Position numbers and translations under genes: made by a program. Positions 1-7,044 of a DNA stretch of 7,742 nt are shown here, piece by piece. The stretch is from Spirochaetales bacterium. Its GTDB lineage: Bacteria; Spirochaetota; Spirochaetia; SZUA-6; DRHE01. The stretch covers positions 1-7,742 of the forward strand of contig JAGLQP010000079.1 of the NCBI GenBank assembly GCA_023136785.1, in the 5' to 3' direction. The notes beneath the pieces were generated by a model that was not told where the DNA came from, made no database searches, and saw only the letters and a list, made by a program, of their open reading frames with translations. Position 1 is the first letter of the stretch, and each line of letters begins with the position of its first letter.

Positions 1-764
1 AGAACCTCGATCCGCAAACGGCTTACCACAGGACTCCCGTTGTCCTCGATTAGCAGCTTGCCGGCGGAGAGTCTCACCGCAGCTCCTTCCTCACTTCCCA
101 CGGCAACGACGTACACGGGTATTTTTGCCGAACCTGCTTCTTCCGCAGCCCCCAGCGGATTTCCGGAGTGATACTCTCCGTCGCTGAACAGGAGAATACT
201 GCGGTAGGTCTGAACAGAGTCCGGAAATGCTTCGAGGGATTTGCGGATGCCCTCTTCGAGCCCGCTGCCCGGAGCGGTCATTACAGACGGCCCTGCATGC
301 TGTAACGCTGTCTCAAGAACATAGCGGTCTTCTGTCAGAGGAAGCAACTGTACCGCCTGGCCTTTGAAAACAACCAGGCCGATGCGCACACCCTCCAGGG
401 CATCAACGGTCCGGCGGATAGTGCGGACCGAAGCTTGCAAACGAGATGATTCACCGTCTTCGGCCAACATGCTGTTGGAAACGTCGAGACAGATTACCAG
501 TTCCTGTCCGGACCGTCGCTCTTCCACCAGAACTTCTCCCCAACGAAATCCTGCCAGGGCAAACACCGAGGCGACGAAGAAGAGAGTAAAAAACAGAAAG
601 GAAAAGAAACTTTTGAATACATATACATCGAGCAGTTTTGAGGACCGCCAACCGCCGCCCAAATCCCGGAGGGTTCTGCGGCCGCGCCCGTAGTCTATCC
701 TCCAGGCCAAAGCTACGAGGAGAAAGAGGAACAACAGGAACAAGACATTCGGGCGATCCAGCAT
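1..764 (-). CDS. batB: BatB-like VWA-domain membrane protein (C-terminus beyond window)
   Basis: This reading frame starts at ATG 764-762 and stays open for 254 codons to the left edge, so the protein is truncated by the window and not by mutation. Hydrophobic segments lie at about residues 5-21 and 52-73, followed by a von Willebrand factor A domain from about residue 88. The MIDAS motif is LDVSNSM, with D94, S96 and S98, and FSDGE supplies D195. The usual third-position threonine seems to be replaced by serine in APGSGLEEG (S167), although T163 is close by. The start is 5 bp after the batA stop (TAA GCACC ATG). The nearest purine-rich ribosome site, GGGGAG, is about 14 nt upstream, so translation is probably coupled to batA. 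In the family, BatB pairs with BatA in the membrane. BatB usually has a further C-terminal membrane helix or TPR region, which would lie outside the window. The VWA assignment is firm. The BatB label rests on order and on similarity to the upstream BatA. Confidence 0.88.
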   Translation of the reverse strand, partial: MLDRPNVLFLLFLFLLVALAWRIDYGRGRRTLRDLGGGWRSSKLLDVYVFKSFFSFLFFTLFFVASVFALAGFRWGEVLVEERRSGQELVICLDVSNSMLAEDGESSRLQASVRTIRRTVDALEGVRIGLVVFKGQAVQLLPLTEDRYVLETALQHAGPSVMTAPGSGLEEGIRKSLEAFPDSVQTYRSILLFSDGEYHSGNPLGAAEEAGSAKIPVYVVAVGSEEGAAVRLSAGKLLIEDNGSPVVSRLRIEV

Positions 765-769
765 GGTGC

Positions 770-1771
770 TTACAGCAGCTCCCCAATCAGAAGCTTGTTG
801 ATAAAAACACAAAGCAGAATGATGGCAAAGCCTGCCAGGATAAAGATGCGGTGCTGTTGTTTGCGTTCAACGAAAACAGCCACCTCCTGCAGTTTGGTTT
901 CCAGGCTGTCGATCTCCTGGAATACGGTATTGAGTATCCCGAGCGTGCCGGAATGAAAATAGCGCCCTCCTGAAAACTTGGCTATTCTTCTGAGCAGCTC
1001 TTCATTCAGCTTCCCCTGGTAGACACCGCGCATCTGCTTGCCGCTTTCGGGGTCCGTATACTGAAGCGTCGTCTCCCCCTCGGTGCCGATCCCAATCGTG
1101 TATATTCGGATTCCCAGGTCGACCGCCACCTCGGTTGCCCTGTCAGGATCGATCTCACCTGCATTGTTGTCTCCGTCGGTGATCAGAATAATGACCTTCT
1201 CTTTCGAGCTGGAGCCTTTCAAGTGCAGTGCCGCCACAGCAAGTCCCAAACCGATTGCCGTCCCGTCTCCCAGCTCCATCACCTCTACCGAATCCAGGGC
1301 GGTGTCCAAAAACCGGTAATCAAAGGTGGGCGGCACCCTCAAAGAAGCTTCTGCTCCGAACACCACCAATCCTATGGCATCGTTTTCCCTTCCGGCCACA
1401 AAATCACGGACCACCTCTCGAGCCGCTTCGAAGCGAGTGACGGTGCCGACATCCTGAGCGGACATGCTGGGAGAAACATCCAGAACAACGATCAGATCCA
1501 AACCTCTACTGAGATACTTCCTCTGCTTCTCGATAACTACAGGACCGGCCATGGCGACGATCAGCAGGGAAAATCCTATCCAGAAGAGAATACGGGTAAT
1601 GACCAGGAGTACTCGCCTGGGAGTAGGGCGAACAGAAAAACTTTCGGTGTTCCAGATGCTGAAGTTGAAGAAGATCTTTCCTCCCCGGGCCTTTCGAAAA
1701 TAGAGCAAATATATGAGAACCGGAACGATCAACAGAAGGAGCAGCGTCGGAGGAAAATCAAGACTCCACAT
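770..1771 (-). CDS. batA: BatA-like VWA-domain membrane protein
   Basis: The product is 333 residues, the usual size for BatA. Membrane segments are at about residues 8-24, 57-79 and 308-328, with the VWA domain between the second and third. The topology is typical of BatA: an N-terminal hairpin anchor, a VWA domain and a C-terminal helix. The MIDAS metal site looks complete: DVSPSMS (D98, S100, S102), GDGTAIG (T171) and ITDGDNN (D199). The start ATG at 1771-1769 has a good ribosome site, GAGGAG, 10 nt upstream, and overlaps the end of the preceding gene by 14 bp. The downstream VWA gene begins 5 bp after its TAA stop. Family members are thought to present a metal-dependent binding surface to partner proteins and to depend on the MoxR ATPase encoded with them. 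The exact substrate is unknown. The early name 'aerotolerance' came from Bacteroides and may not describe the role here. Confidence 0.92.
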   Translation of the reverse strand: MWSLDFPPTLLLLLIVPVLIYLLYFRKARGGKIFFNFSIWNTESFSVRPTPRRVLLVITRILFWIGFSLLIVAMAGPVVIEKQRKYLSRGLDLIVVLDVSPSMSAQDVGTVTRFEAAREVVRDFVAGRENDAIGLVVFGAEASLRVPPTFDYRFLDTALDSVEVMELGDGTAIGLGLAVAALHLKGSSSKEKVIILITDGDNNAGEIDPDRATEVAVDLGIRIYTIGIGTEGETTLQYTDPESGKQMRGVYQGKLNEELLRRIAKFSGGRYFHSGTLGILNTVFQEIDSLETKLQEVAVFVERKQQHRIFILAGFAIILLCVFINKLLIGELL

Positions 1772-2660
1772 GGACTGTCCGCTCCTCTATCTGTTCCACA
1801 ATGCTGTCTACAGCCTTCAGGTTTTGTCGCATCTCTCTCTTGTTCGATCGTTTCCCGGAGAACTTGATCAGGTCGGCGCCCCAAAGCACCTCGTGGATGC
1901 GTTGGGATAGATCCTCCTCAAGATCAAGACCCGCCCTGTTCAGCTCCTTCAAAATCTCCCCCGTGGCTGCGCTCATGAGCGGCGCCGACAACCTCTCGGT
2001 GAGATATCGCCTCACCACCAACGAGAGGAGGATGAAAAAGGACTTGCCTTCGATGGAAGAAAGTTGGGCTGAAAGCCGGTTCAGGCTTTTTCGGGCGTGC
2101 AGATAGGGTAATCTGCCTATGCGGGCTTCTCGAATCCTGGCAATGCCCCGTACCCCGTAGCGGAGAAGGAAAACCATACCGACCGGTGCCCCGATACCAA
2201 CCGCCGCCAAGATCAGCAGTTTGAGCCATGTCAGGGGCAGGTTCAGCTGGGTTCGCGGTCCTCGAAGGGCGGGCTTCCGCTCGGCTTGAAGGACGGACTG
2301 GGTTGTCACGGAGATTCCCCCGATTCCCAAATCCCCAAGACGAAACGCTGGAATCAAGCTCTCTCCGGGCTGAAACGGGGTAAAGAATATTCGGACAAGC
2401 ACTTCCCCTGACCTGCCGGAGGCTCTTCTGTCCTGCACTTCTATTGTATGGAATTCAATCCACGGATGCTCCGGCAGCGGCTCCGCCTGGTTTACTACAA
2501 GGTCGGCCGGGATGTCATACTTCAACCGCAGCTCGACCCGGTCACCCACAAAGAAACGGAGGGGAAGAAAAATTGATTCACTCAAGCTGACTTGAGAGAA
2601 TCCAGGCCAGGATTCGAGGGAAAAAACGAACAGGAGGGCGAAGACGAGCCGCCTGCTCAT
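1758..2660 (-). CDS. Exported single-pass membrane protein of the Bat cluster (DUF4381/BatD-like position)
   Basis: This is a 300-residue protein. Residues 1-22 (MSRRLVFALLFVFSL and following, ending near GFSQ) form a signal peptide. Residues about 23-135 look like a beta-rich exported domain. A single membrane helix spans about 144-168 and is followed by an arginine-rich, positive-inside segment (R167-R180). The cytoplasmic tail of about 130 residues is mostly helical and includes YLTERL and WGADLIKFSG (residues 260-269), a pattern I associate with DUF4381-type proteins found between DUF58 and BatA genes. I chose ATG 2660-2658 because it begins the signal peptide, forms an ATGA overlap with the DUF58 stop, and has AGGAG 9 nt upstream. 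The same frame extends to 2768, but that would bury the signal peptide behind 36 extra residues. The 3' end overlaps batA by 14 bp. The role is presumably as a membrane partner of the VWA proteins. The exported half is too diverged for me to assign. Confidence 0.82.
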   Translation of the reverse strand: MSRRLVFALLFVFSLESWPGFSQVSLSESIFLPLRFFVGDRVELRLKYDIPADLVVNQAEPLPEHPWIEFHTIEVQDRRASGRSGEVLVRIFFTPFQPGESLIPAFRLGDLGIGGISVTTQSVLQAERKPALRGPRTQLNLPLTWLKLLILAAVGIGAPVGMVFLLRYGVRGIARIREARIGRLPYLHARKSLNRLSAQLSSIEGKSFFILLSLVVRRYLTERLSAPLMSAATGEILKELNRAGLDLEEDLSQRIHEVLWGADLIKFSGKRSNKREMRQNLKAVDSIVEQIEERTVHVES

Positions 2661-3532
2661 ACCACGTGTCTCCTGCGCCGGAAGAATCGAAGAATTTCTA
2701 CTCCCGGATCGTCGGACGTGCTCAAGGTCAGCGTCTCTACTCCCCGGCGCCGGCAGGCCTTCTCCCACACGGCCTGCTTCTCCTGCCAGAAGCGGTCGTA
2801 GGATTGCCGAAACGACGAGGAAGTCCCGTCCGCAAACAGGATATCTCCACTCTCAGGATCCTCGAGTTGGAGCACACCGGTCCGCGGAAAAACAAAATCT
2901 ATTGGATCCACGATTTTCACGGCGACGCAGTCGTGCTTGCGAGCGAGCAAGGAAAGAGAATCCCAATAGCCGTCTGTTCGGAAATCCGAGATAATGAAGC
3001 AGATCCCCCGGCGTTTCAAATTTCGATACACCCCCTTCAGGGCGAGATCCAAATCGGAACCTCTTCCTTTGGGCTTCATTTTGAGCAGCTCATGTATCAA
3101 ACTCAAGATGTGCTTTCGTCCTTTGGAGGGGGGGATCCATTTTTCGATCTTGTCACTGAAAAAAGCCGCTCCGACCCGGTCGCTGTTCTTCACGGCCGAA
3201 AGGGACAAAATGGCAAAAACCAGGGCGGCGTACTCGTTCTTGCCAAGTTCGCCCGAACCGGCGTAGAGGGATGCCGATATATCTACAACGTTGAATAGGA
3301 TGATCTCCCGCTCCTCGCGGAAAATTTTCGTGTGGGGCAAACACATCCGGGAAGTTACGTTCCAGTCGATTGCCCGCACATCGTCGCCGGCCACGTATTC
3401 CCGGACCTCATCAAACTCGATTCCCTGACCTCGGAAGATCGAACGGTAGCGGCCGCCCAGAAGCTGGTCCACCAGTTTGGCAGCCACCAGCTCGATCTGC
3501 CGAACCCGGCGAAAAAAGGAAAGATCCTCCAT
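2657..3532 (-). CDS. DUF58 family protein (VWA-like, MoxR-associated)
   Basis: The protein has 291 residues and no membrane segment, so it is probably cytosolic. The DUF58 signature is clear at residues 35-60: GQGIEFDEVREYV followed by GDDVRAIDWNVT. A VWA-like fold follows, with a MIDAS-type DISAS (D84, S86, S88) after the strand ILFNVV, and SDFRTDG (D183) as the later acidic loop. The C-terminus is strongly basic (RFFRRRRHVV). The start at 3532 is 5 bp after the moxR stop (TAG AAGCC ATG) and has only a weak AGAAG as ribosome site, so translation is probably coupled to moxR. The stop overlaps the next start by 4 bp (ATGA). DUF58 proteins are nearly always encoded next to MoxR ATPases and are thought to be their partners or clients. 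No biochemical activity is established for most of them. Confidence 0.93.
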   Translation of the reverse strand: MEDLSFFRRVRQIELVAAKLVDQLLGGRYRSIFRGQGIEFDEVREYVAGDDVRAIDWNVTSRMCLPHTKIFREEREIILFNVVDISASLYAGSGELGKNEYAALVFAILSLSAVKNSDRVGAAFFSDKIEKWIPPSKGRKHILSLIHELLKMKPKGRGSDLDLALKGVYRNLKRRGICFIISDFRTDGYWDSLSLLARKHDCVAVKIVDPIDFVFPRTGVLQLEDPESGDILFADGTSSSFRQSYDRFWQEKQAVWEKACRRRGVETLTLSTSDDPGVEILRFFRRRRHVV

Positions 3533-3537
3533 GGCTT

Positions 3538-4524
3538 CTAGGGGACGTCTACTGTCTTGAGTATTTCACTGATAATCTGATCCGTGGATAGGTCTTCCGC
3601 TTCCGCTTCGTAGGTTAGGATGATCCGGTGACGAAGCACCGCCGGCGCCAATGCTTTGACATCTTCCGGTATGACGAAAGCCCTGCCGTCCAGAAGTGCT
3701 TTCACCTTTGCGCATCGCAGCAGATAGATGGAAGCGCGGGGCGAGCCGCCGTACTCAATGAAGCGAACGAAATCCGCTTTCTCCCGGTCCCGCTCCCGGC
3801 TGGCCCGAACGAGGGATACGATGTATTCCTCGATTCGTGGATCCACGTGGATTTCCCGCACTACGGACTTCAGAGTTTCGATGCCCTCCTTGTCGAGCAC
3901 CTTCCGGACCGGAATTGCGTTCTTTACCCCCACCCTTTTGAGGATATCCTTCTCTTCCGTAAAAGTGGGATAGGGTACATAGAGCTTGAGAATGAAACGA
4001 TCCAGCTGCGCTTCGGGAAGCGGATAGGTTCCTTCGTGCTCGATAGGGTTCTGTGTGGCCAGAACCAAGAAAGGTTCCTCGAGGGGATAGGTCTCGGTGC
4101 CGAGGGTGACCTGTCGTTCCTCCATAGCCTCTAGAAGCGCCGATTGCACCTTGGCGGGAGACCGGTTGATCTCGTCGGCAAGTATGATATTCGTAAAGAT
4201 CGGTCCTTTCCGGGGAACAAAATCACCGGTTTGCTGCCGGTAGATCATCGTGCCGATCAGGTCCGCAGGCAGGAGGTCTGGAGTAAACTGGATCCGTTTG
4301 AATCCCGCATCCACGACCTCCGCCAACGACTTGACAGCCAGGGTCTTGGCCAGACCGGGAACCCCTTCAAGCAAGACATGCCCCTCGGTCAGCAGACCGG
4401 TCATCATTCCTTCCAGCATGTCCCGCTGGCCTACGATCCGCTTGGATACCTCCTCGAAGGATCGCTGTAAAAGCTCCTTTACCCGTTCCATGTCCGGTTC
4501 GGGGGTACTCGTTTTTGGGTTCAT
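3538..4524 (-). CDS. moxR: MoxR-family AAA+ ATPase
   Basis: The product is 328 residues, the normal length for MoxR ATPases. All the ATPase elements are visible: Walker A GVPGLAKT (residues 54-61, K60 and T61), Walker B IILADEIN (113-120, D117 and E118), sensor 1 LATQNP (N159), LDRF with a candidate arginine finger (R176), and sensor 2 GSPRAS (R263) in the C-terminal lid. MoxR proteins form hexameric rings. They are thought to act as chaperones that mature or insert metal ions or cofactors into VWA-domain partners, which fits the DUF58, BatA and BatB genes immediately downstream. The start ATG 4524 has GAGG with a 5-nt spacing and lies 14 bp after the argJ stop. An alternative start at residue 12 would remove only a short non-conserved tail. 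I see no promoter in the 14-bp gap, so the gene is probably cotranscribed with argJ unless a promoter lies inside argJ. Confidence 0.95.
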   Translation of the reverse strand: MNPKTSTPEPDMERVKELLQRSFEEVSKRIVGQRDMLEGMMTGLLTEGHVLLEGVPGLAKTLAVKSLAEVVDAGFKRIQFTPDLLPADLIGTMIYRQQTGDFVPRKGPIFTNIILADEINRSPAKVQSALLEAMEERQVTLGTETYPLEEPFLVLATQNPIEHEGTYPLPEAQLDRFILKLYVPYPTFTEEKDILKRVGVKNAIPVRKVLDKEGIETLKSVVREIHVDPRIEEYIVSLVRASRERDREKADFVRFIEYGGSPRASIYLLRCAKVKALLDGRAFVIPEDVKALAPAVLRHRIILTYEAEAEDLSTDQIISEILKTVDVP

Positions 4525-4538
4525 CTATTCCTCATACC

Positions 4539-5813
4539 TCAGCTTCTATAATCTGCGTTTTCCTTGACATACTGGTAGGACAGATCTGCGCCCAGCACCT
4601 CTGCCCGCTCTTCCCCCGCTCCGAAATCGATCTCGAGTACGACCTGGCGATCATGAGCAGGAAAACCTTTTGCGGCAGGATCCAGGATGCACTCGTTCAG
4701 ATACCTGTTCAGGCGTTCCTCCTTGCCGGCGTCCAGACAAAAACAGCCGTCAGCGAAGATCTCAACCCCACCCATGCTCAGCCGCAAACGCTGAAGATCG
4801 ATGGGGAACCGGACAGCAGAGGCAAAATCGCCCAAGGCGGAAACAATTCTTCCCACGTTCGGATCGTTTCCGAACACAGCGGTCTTCACCAGCGGAGAGT
4901 TCACCACCGCCTTGCCCGCCGCCGCGGCGAGATCCTGGCTCGGAGCTCCCTCCACACAGACCCGGATCACGTGTCCCACGCCTTCCCCGTTACGCACCAC
5001 GTCTTCGGCCAAGCGACGGCAGACCTTATCGAGGGCTTCCCGGAACCTGTCTTCGGAAACCCCCGGCTTCCTAGCGGAACTGAAGAGCAAGGCCATGTCG
5101 CTTGTGCTCTGATCCCCGTCCACCGAAATTCTGTTAAAACTTTTTTCGACGCTGCTCTGCAAGGCCTCCCTCAGTTGTTCCCTCTCCATGTTCAAATCGG
5201 TAAGGATGAAGGCCAGCATGGTGCCCATATCCGGCTCGATCATGCCGGCTCCTTTCGCCACTCCCAAAATACAACCCCCACCGACTTCCTCCCGATGAAG
5301 CTTCGGATAGGAATCGGTGGTCATGATGGCTTGGGCAACGGGCAAGGCGTTTTCTCGGTGAAGTCCTGCAATCAGATTGGGGAGTGCCCCTTTCATGCTT
5401 TCGACGGGGAGCTTCCAGCCGACAATCCCTGTCGAGGCGGGCACGATCCGGTTTCCCGGCTCTCCAATCAGCTCGCCTAACGCATCGCAGAGCAGATGAG
5501 CATCTTCAACACCTCCGCGAGCTCCGACATTGGCGATCCTGTTGTTGATCAGGACACCCCGCATTGTTTCCTGCTCGACACGCCGGCGACCGATCAGAAT
5601 CGGAGCACCGCAAAAACGATTATGGGTAAAGAGCCCGGCAAATCGGGAGCTCGGTTCATCGAGCAGGATCAGCGCCAGGTTCATGGAAAGCTGCTGCTGT
5701 GTTTCCATCGAAATGAAATCAAGGGACGTGGTGGCTGCAGAAAAACCCTCGGGGAGCCGAGATCGACCGTTCAACACTCGCAAATAATTTTCCGCAGAAC
5801 TGAATCTGGCCAT
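4539..5813 (-). CDS. argJ: Glutamate N-acetyltransferase / amino-acid acetyltransferase ArgJ
   Basis: ArgJ transfers acetyl from N-acetylornithine to glutamate in the cyclic arginine pathway. Some members also use acetyl-CoA, which cannot be decided here. The 424-residue precursor should cleave itself into alpha and beta chains at KGAGMIEPDMG|TML, between G197 and the nucleophile T198. The usual residue before the cut is alanine. The other residues known for the family are present: oxyanion-hole T128-G129 in PASTGIVG, K187, E277 in NGEG, and C-terminal N419 and S424 in ENADYRS. TTDSYPK, SFNRISVDGDQS and AVFGNDPN are also recognisable. Deviations include NNRIANVG (about 90-97) where most ArgJ have NSGNANA, and H281 where lysine is usual in GEGATK. 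The start ATG 5813 has GGAAG 4 nt upstream. No other arginine gene is in view. The gene sits between an EEP lipoprotein and the Bat cluster, which is an unusual position. Confidence 0.94.
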   Translation of the reverse strand: MARFSSAENYLRVLNGRSRLPEGFSAATTSLDFISMETQQQLSMNLALILLDEPSSRFAGLFTHNRFCGAPILIGRRRVEQETMRGVLINNRIANVGARGGVEDAHLLCDALGELIGEPGNRIVPASTGIVGWKLPVESMKGALPNLIAGLHRENALPVAQAIMTTDSYPKLHREEVGGGCILGVAKGAGMIEPDMGTMLAFILTDLNMEREQLREALQSSVEKSFNRISVDGDQSTSDMALLFSSARKPGVSEDRFREALDKVCRRLAEDVVRNGEGVGHVIRVCVEGAPSQDLAAAAGKAVVNSPLVKTAVFGNDPNVGRIVSALGDFASAVRFPIDLQRLRLSMGGVEIFADGCFCLDAGKEERLNRYLNECILDPAAKGFPAHDRQVVLEIDFGAGEERAEVLGADLSYQYVKENADYRS

Positions 5814-5822
5814 AGAGCTTCC

Positions 5823-5851
5823 ATATTAATGATATGATCTGATCGTCTCAA
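5823..5851 (-). promoter_or_regulatory. Candidate sigma-70-type promoter for argJ
   Basis: Reading the minus strand, TTGAGA (5851-5846, 5 of 6 to the -35 consensus) and TAATAT (5828-5823, 4 of 6 to the -10 consensus) are separated by 17 bp. The -10 ends 9 bp before the argJ ATG, so initiation from it would leave a leader of only 1-3 nt and would remove the GGAAG ribosome site. The -35 lies inside one arm of the inverted repeat described separately. This is a pattern match only. The true promoter may lie further upstream, including ahead of the EEP gene or clpP. Confidence 0.3.
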
Positions 5852-5915
5852 GGGAGCAAGGCGATCTGCAGCAAGAGAAGAGATAACCCTTGAGATTCCC
5901 TCGACCGCTTGAGAT
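5846..5915. repeat. 9-bp inverted repeat plus an extra direct copy upstream of argJ
   Basis: TCTCAAGGG at 5846-5854 and CCCTTGAGA at 5887-5895 are perfect reverse complements separated by 32 bp. A further copy, CTTGAGAT at 5908-5915, repeats CTTGAGAT at 5889-5896 in direct orientation, 19 bp away. In the minus-strand RNA, the argJ-proximal arm could pair with either upstream arm (9 or 7 bp), giving mutually exclusive hairpins. No run of T follows on the minus strand, so it does not look like a simple intrinsic terminator. It could be a repressor-binding array or an attenuator. The 107-bp gap otherwise contains no gene. Confidence 0.5.
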
Positions 5916-5920
5916 CAGGA

Positions 5921-6994
5921 TCAACGGGACCGGGAGAACTCGAGGGTGACAAGAAGGGGCAGATGGTCTGAGTAACCGGTATCGGCGCGGCCGCTCTGGG
6001 CACCGGCTCGCCAGCGTAGAGGAAAACCGCTGTCCGGGTCGAGAAGAAACTCCTCTTTGATCACCCGGAAGCTGTTCCGCCGATAGGCAAATCCCGCCTC
6101 GTCAAACAGCCCGGCAGAGAGGAGCAGGCGATCCGGTGTCTGCCACCGCCCCTGATAAACCGAGCTTCCCCTCTGCTTCGGGGGGATTTCGTACCAGGGA
6201 TCGTACAGTACCAGCCTGTCCTCCTGCAGACCCGTGTTCGATTGGGATGGGGTGACGAACAGGGTTTGCCTCTCCCAGCCATCGGACTCGAACTCTGTTC
6301 CCGGCGCCTCGTCGGCCAGTGTCGCTGTAAGGTAGCGCCTGCCGATCCGATTCCACTCATCGAGGTTCTCGTTCAAATCTCCGAGCACCAACAGATCTGC
6401 CGATGGGACTGAACTCAGAATCTCCCGAACTCTCTCCACCAGAACCTTGGCCGCCTGCCGCCTGGCCGGAGCCGTGGCATCGACACCCCCGGTTTTGGAT
6501 TTCCAGTGATTGTTGAACAGATACAGTGTTGATCCTTCGTAGGCCAGCTGCACCTCCAGAATATGACGCAGAGGCACGCCATCGAAGCTGCCGACAGCGT
6601 GCACCCTGGTGCGAACGACCGGCAGCCGACTCAGGCAGGCCACGGTGGCGGCCACTCCCTCCTGAGGCACGAATATGAGATAGCGATACCCCATGTTTTT
6701 CAAATAACGATCCCGCAAGTCCGACAGAGCAACTCGGCTCTCGATCTCCTGGAGACACAGAACATCCGGCCCTCCAGAGGAAGTCGCTTTGATCGCTCGA
6801 GCGAGGGCGGACAGCTTCCTGTGATACAGCTCGCTGTTCCATTTCTCCCCCGTGTACTCAGGGTATTCCCGATCGTCGCTGCGATCATCGAAGAGGTTCT
6901 CAACGTTGTAGGTAAGGACTACGATTTGCCCGCTGCAGGACAGGAGAGATATTAGTAGAAATAATAGAAAGACGGGCAGCGCCTTTCGTGACAT
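5921..6994 (-). CDS. Endonuclease/exonuclease/phosphatase-family lipoprotein
   Basis: The 357-residue protein begins with a lipoprotein signal: MSRK, a hydrophobic stretch, then the lipobox LLSC with C20 as the probable lipidation site. It is therefore expected to be exported and membrane-anchored. The rest is an EEP (DNase I-like) phosphoesterase domain with its metal and catalytic motifs in order: TYNVENLF (N30), LCLQEIES (E83), NNHWKSK (H163), LGDLNEN (D206, N208) and YSDHLPLL (D343, H344). The fold would cleave phosphodiesters or phosphomonoesters with Mg2+. The substrate (nucleic acid, phospholipid headgroup or other) cannot be told from the sequence. The start at 6994 is fixed by the signal peptide, but no ribosome site precedes it. 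Instead the minus strand reads ACCTCCTG immediately before ATG. It lies 50 bp after clpP and 107 bp before argJ, and may be cotranscribed with clpP. A function related to clpP is not evident. Confidence 0.9.
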   Translation of the reverse strand: MSRKALPVFLLFLLISLLSCSGQIVVLTYNVENLFDDRSDDREYPEYTGEKWNSELYHRKLSALARAIKATSSGGPDVLCLQEIESRVALSDLRDRYLKNMGYRYLIFVPQEGVAATVACLSRLPVVRTRVHAVGSFDGVPLRHILEVQLAYEGSTLYLFNNHWKSKTGGVDATAPARRQAAKVLVERVREILSSVPSADLLVLGDLNENLDEWNRIGRRYLTATLADEAPGTEFESDGWERQTLFVTPSQSNTGLQEDRLVLYDPWYEIPPKQRGSSVYQGRWQTPDRLLLSAGLFDEAGFAYRRNSFRVIKEEFLLDPDSGFPLRWRAGAQSGRADTGYSDHLPLLVTLEFSRSR

Positions 6995-7044
6995 CAGGAG
7001 GTAACAGGTGCGCTTTGCCGAAACAGCGACGCAATCTGAAAAGT

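Noticed and set aside
2661..2768. Upstream extension of the DUF4381-like gene to 2768
   Set aside because: It would put 36 residues ahead of a clear signal peptide and overlap DUF58 by over 100 bp. The ATGA-overlap start has a good ribosome site.
1223..3298. Plus-strand open frames of 214 and 210 codons opposite batA, the DUF4381-like gene and DUF58
   Set aside because: They are antisense to recognised genes, have low-complexity basic or polar composition, and show no domain or ribosome site support.
4515..5480. Long plus-strand open frame (321 codons) opposite argJ
   Set aside because: It lies entirely antisense to a well-supported argJ, has no recognisable domain and a composition rich in His, Pro and Arg typical of a mirror frame.
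7010..7040. Possible hairpin between clpP and the EEP gene (TGCG...CGCA around TTTCGGCAAA)
   Set aside because: The pairing needs bulges and there is no following T-run on the minus strand, so it is not credible as a terminator.
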